A program made the translations under genes and the position numbers. Under the pieces are notes generated by a model. It was given only the letters and a program-made list of their open reading frames with translations. It was not told the DNA's origin and searched no databases. 9,725 nt of DNA from Verrucomicrobiota bacterium (GTDB lineage Bacteria > Verrucomicrobiota > Verrucomicrobiia > Opitutales > Opitutaceae): positions 1 through 9,725 of the forward strand of contig JAEZAD010000154.1 in NCBI GenBank assembly GCA_023430565.1, given 5' to 3'. Each line of letters begins with the position of its first letter. Position 1 is the stretch's first letter. Shown one piece after another: positions 7,432 to 9,725 of this stretch.

Positions 7432-8222
7432 CATAGATCCTGCGCGTAAGCGATGAAGCCGGGATACGTGGCGAGAATCGCCTGCAGTGCCGCGACATTG
7501 GCCGCGACCTGCCGCGCGAAGTCGGCATGCGCCGGCGTTTCAAGAATCAGATCGAAGGGCTTTGGCTGCTGCTCCGGCGGCGGCGAAAGCACGCCGCAGA
7601 AACAGTCGCTGATCAGTCCCGCGCGTGCCGGAAATCCGTCGATGATCGCCCGGCCGTCTATCGGCAGGAAGTGACGGGCCGCCTCGAGCGCTGGCACCAG
7701 CAGCGCTTCGTTGAGCACCCGGCCGTGCGCGTAACCGTAAACCCCCTCGCACGTATCGTCCGCATGAAGCGTGATCAGTCCGTCGAACTCATGCTGCCGC
7801 AGCTCGCGCTCGATCGCCTGCACTTCCACTTCCCCCGACTGCCGCCAGAACTCCCGATTCAAGTCCCTGCCCAAATGGTTCGAGCGCGTGCCGGCACATA
7901 ATCCTGCCGGGTTGATCACCGGATAGAGGAACAGCTCGTATCCAGCGGCGAGTTGGGGCTCGGCAGCGAGCGCATTGGCAAACTCGATCAGTGCCTCGCA
8001 TCCCGCCGGCTCGTCTCCATGCAATCCTGCGAAAAGGCCGAGCCGGATCGGATCGTGGCCGGCATAAGCGCCGGTGACCCGAATCCGCGGCAGCACCTGC
8101 CGTTCGCCTGCGACCTCCACCCACGCGATGGCTTCATGCGCCAGCTGCGGGGTCAGCCGGTCGAGCAACGCCGCGACGCGGTTGCGGGGAAGAGGCGGCG
8201 AAGTGCAGGGCGATGCGTTCAT
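7431..8222 (-). CDS. M14-family zinc hydrolase (succinylglutamate desuccinylase/carboxypeptidase-like) inside the sulfate operon
   Basis: 263 residues, no signal peptide, so probably cytosolic. The M14 zinc-hydrolase core is complete: GLHGDEPAG (His68, Glu71 as first two zinc ligands), INPAGLCAGTRSN followed by GRDLNREFW (104-126, substrate carboxylate-binding Arg/Asn region), LITLHADD (His153 as third ligand) and the late LILETP segment (Glu228 as general base). These match the succinylglutamate desuccinylase/aspartoacylase and M14 carboxypeptidase group, which cleave amide bonds next to a carboxylate; the exact substrate cannot be read from the sequence. Start: the frame is open to 8324, but upstream ATGs lie within the sbp coding sequence. 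The ATG at 8222, 28 bp after the sbp stop, leaves a normal N-terminus; AGGA is present but only two bases away, so the start is uncertain. It sits between sbp and cysT and overlaps cysT, so it is made with the sulfate importer. Confidence 0.85.
   Translation of the reverse strand: MNASPCTSPPLPRNRVAALLDRLTPQLAHEAIAWVEVAGERQVLPRIRVTGAYAGHDPIRLGLFAGLHGDEPAGCEALIEFANALAAEPQLAAGYELFLYPVINPAGLCAGTRSNHLGRDLNREFWRQSGEVEVQAIERELRQHEFDGLITLHADDTCEGVYGYAHGRVLNEALLVPALEAARHFLPIDGRAIIDGFPARAGLISDCFCGVLSPPPEQQPKPFDLILETPAHADFARQVAANVAALQAILATYPGFIAYAQDL
7438..7441 (-). promoter_or_regulatory. Ribosome-binding site of cysT inside the end of the M14-family gene
   Basis: On the minus strand AGGA is followed by TCTATG and then ATG. 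Spacing is six bases to the ATG at 7431 and three to the ATG at 7434, which favours the former. The site lies within the last codons of the upstream gene, so re-initiation by ribosomes ending that gene is likely. Confidence 0.5.
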
Positions 8223-8250
8223 GATCCTGAGCGGTGAAGAGCGCTGCACG

Positions 8251-9249
8251 TTACCTGGCGTAAATCTGGTCGAAGGTTCCGCCATCGGCGAAGTGCTCCT
8301 TCTTGGCTTTGGCCCAGCCCCCAAACGCCTCGGTCACGGTGAAGAGCTCGATCTTCGGAAACTGCGACGCGTATTTCGCCTTCGCCGTCTCGCTCGCGGC
8401 GGGACGGTAGTAATGTTTGCCCGCGATATCCTGGCCTTCCTCGCTGTAGAGAAATTCCAGATACGCTTTCGCGACCGCTTCTGTGCCTTTCTTTCTCGCG
8501 ACCTTGTCGACCACCGCGACGGTCGGCTCGGCCAGAACGCTCAGCGAAGGCACCACGATCTCGAACTCGCCTGGGCCGAACTCGCGCAACGCCAGGAACG
8601 CCTCGTTTTCCCACGAGATGAAAACATCACCGATGCCGCGCCGAACGAACGTCATCGTCGAACCGCGCGCGCCGCTGTCGAGGACGGCGACGTTCTTGTA
8701 GAGCTTCGCGACAAACTCTTTCGCCCGTTCGTCGCTGCCGTATTTGCGCCGCGCATACTCCCAGGCCGCGAGGTAGTTCCATTGCGCACCGCCGGACGTT
8801 TTTGGATTGGGTGTCACCACCGAGACGCCCGGCTTGGCGAGGTCATCCCAGTCCTTGATCTTCTGCGGATTCCCTTTCCGCACGAGAAACACGATCGTGC
8901 TCGTATACGGCGCCGAGTTGTGGGCCAGCCGCGACTGCCAGTCGGCCGGCAACAGCTTGGCGTGTTGGTGCAGCGCGTCGACGTCACCGGCGAGCGCGAG
9001 CGTGACGACATCCGCCTGCAGGCCGTCGATCACGGAGCGCGCCTGCTTGCCGGAACCGCCGTGCGACTGCTTCACGGTGACCGTGTCGCCAGTCTGAGCT
9101 TTCCAATGGGCGGCGAACGCCTTGTTGAAATCGACGTAGAGCTCGCGCGTCGGATCGTAGGACACGTTGAGCAATTCGATGTTTTTCGCGAAACCGCCGG
9201 CGGCGAAAAGGGTCGCGAGCAGCGTGGAGAGGAGAAGTTTGGTCTTCAT
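8251..9249 (-). CDS. sbp: Periplasmic sulfate-binding protein (Sbp/CysP family)
   Basis: 332 residues (E. coli Sbp: 329). It captures sulfate (or thiosulfate) in the periplasm and delivers it to CysT/CysW. A Sec signal peptide is clear: MKTK, a Leu-rich core, then GGFA with cleavage likely after Ala21. Family motifs in the mature part: NVSYDPTRELY (28-38), KQSHGGSGKQARSV (60-73), a TLALAGDVDAL segment (83-93), NPKTSGGAQWNY (148-159) and DSGARGSTMTF (191-201), the main anion-contacting loops of this fold. The sequence alone does not tell Sbp from CysP, so sulfate versus thiosulfate preference is open. A Shine-Dalgarno AAAGG lies nine bases before the ATG at 9249. It is the second gene of the visible operon, 27 bp after the porin gene and 28 bp before the M14-family gene. 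Confidence 0.95.
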   Translation of the reverse strand: MKTKLLLSTLLATLFAAGGFAKNIELLNVSYDPTRELYVDFNKAFAAHWKAQTGDTVTVKQSHGGSGKQARSVIDGLQADVVTLALAGDVDALHQHAKLLPADWQSRLAHNSAPYTSTIVFLVRKGNPQKIKDWDDLAKPGVSVVTPNPKTSGGAQWNYLAAWEYARRKYGSDERAKEFVAKLYKNVAVLDSGARGSTMTFVRRGIGDVFISWENEAFLALREFGPGEFEIVVPSLSVLAEPTVAVVDKVARKKGTEAVAKAYLEFLYSEEGQDIAGKHYYRPAASETAKAKYASQFPKIELFTVTEAFGGWAKAKKEHFADGGTFDQIYAR

Positions 9250-9258
9250 GGCGATGAG

Positions 9259-9263
9259 CCTTT
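9259..9263 (-). promoter_or_regulatory. Ribosome-binding site of sbp
   Basis: AAAGG on the minus strand, nine bases before the ATG at 9249. It lies in the 27-bp spacer after the porin stop, so sbp is translated from the porin transcript or a promoter inside the porin gene; the spacer is too short to hold a full promoter. Confidence 0.5.
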
Positions 9264-9276
9264 CGAAACAGGAGAG

Positions 9277-9725
9277 TTAAAACGCGAGTTGGAGCCGGCT
9301 GATGAAGCTGGTTTCGTCGTCACTGATGAGCGCGTTGGCCGCCGGCGTGGCGCCGGGCGCGAGCTCGAATTCGTTATGAAACAGGTCGAAGTTCGCGCGG
9401 ACGCTGCGGGAGAGATACCAATTCAGCCCGAGGCCGTAGGTGGTGATCGCGGACGCGCTGACGTTGGGGTTGGCGAGGCGGAGGTTTGCGGGCCCGGTGA
9501 AAACCGTGTCGTCGATATCCAAGCCGGCGATACGGCCGACGAGCTCGAACGCGCCCCACGTTCCCGCGGAGGGATTGAATGTCGTTTTCGGCGTTACCCC
9601 GCGATACGACGCGTCCTCGCCGGTGAGCACATAGCCAAAGGAAAGATTGTAGCCGTGGTTTTTCACGTCGGCGATCCGGCCGACGCCGCCCCGCTGCACC
9701 TCGATCGACGAGATCACGTATTCGG
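9277..9725 (-). CDS. Phosphate-selective porin OprO/OprP-family outer-membrane protein, partial (N-terminus beyond window edge)
   Basis: The frame is open from the window edge to the TAA at 9277-9279, giving the last 148 or so residues; a GTG at 9717 is internal, not a start. The C-terminal beta-barrel pattern is clear: alternating strands with short turns, the GTWGAFELVGRIAGLDIDD segment (the family's 'AWElvgRys.ldl' block), YGLGLNWYLSRSVRANFDLFH, and a terminal strand SRLQLAF ending in Phe, the outer-membrane assembly signal. Family members are about 350-450 aa, so more than half is missing. OprP/OprO pass phosphate or polyphosphate, but the name is often propagated to any related anion porin. 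Its position directly upstream of sbp suggests sulfate or another sulfur compound as the cargo here; this is inference from context. Confidence 0.85.
   Translation of the reverse strand, partial: EYVISSIEVQRGGVGRIADVKNHGYNLSFGYVLTGEDASYRGVTPKTTFNPSAGTWGAFELVGRIAGLDIDDTVFTGPANLRLANPNVSASAITTYGLGLNWYLSRSVRANFDLFHNEFELAPGATPAANALISDDETSFISRLQLAF

Noticed and set aside
6569..7543. 324-codon minus-strand frame overlapping cysT in another phase
   Set aside because: Arg/Ala/Gly-rich translation without membrane segments, while the cysT frame has clear permease motifs and a coupled start.

Overview
The window is GC-rich (roughly two thirds G+C by eye), densely coded bacterial DNA. It reads as a sulfur-assimilation locus from a Gram-negative, diderm organism, because it contains an outer-membrane porin and a periplasmic binding protein with a signal peptide. 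Most genes have weak or no Shine-Dalgarno sequence. The mix of an OprO/OprP-type porin, a caa3-type CtaG and a strong GC3 bias would fit the Verrucomicrobia (Opitutaceae-like) or a related group, but that placement is a guess: no rRNA or other marker is present.

Left part (1-1537): a partial IclR-family regulator runs leftward off the window edge. It is divergent from a CtaG-type cytochrome oxidase assembly protein. The 185-bp gap between them carries a perfect 6-5-6 inverted repeat that is a good candidate for the regulator's own operator. Middle (1546-4542): cysK (cysteine synthase) lies on the minus strand and ends in a clear intrinsic terminator, convergent with ctaG. It is divergent from a 598-aa SLC13/DASS-type permease with two central RCK_C domains.

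Right part (4594-9725): a minus-strand operon, in transcription order porin (partial) - sulfate-binding protein - M14 zinc hydrolase - cysT - cysW - cysA. Gaps are 27 bp (porin/sbp), 28 bp (sbp/M14), a 1-4 nt overlap (M14/cysT), 65 bp (cysT/cysW) and 7 bp (cysW/cysA). Together these would take sulfate (or thiosulfate) from the outer membrane through the periplasm to the cytoplasm. CysK then incorporates the reduced sulfide into cysteine. The reduction genes (cysD/N/H/I/J) are not in the window.

The most unusual points are: the M14-family metallohydrolase translationally coupled inside a sulfate ABC operon; a porin of the 'phosphate-selective' family heading a sulfate operon; a second, ion-driven candidate sulfur transporter divergent from cysK; and a block of four 7-bp tandem repeats in the cysT-cysW gap. 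I found no CRISPR array, phage, insertion sequence, tRNA or rRNA. No stretch longer than about 190 bases lacks a gene.
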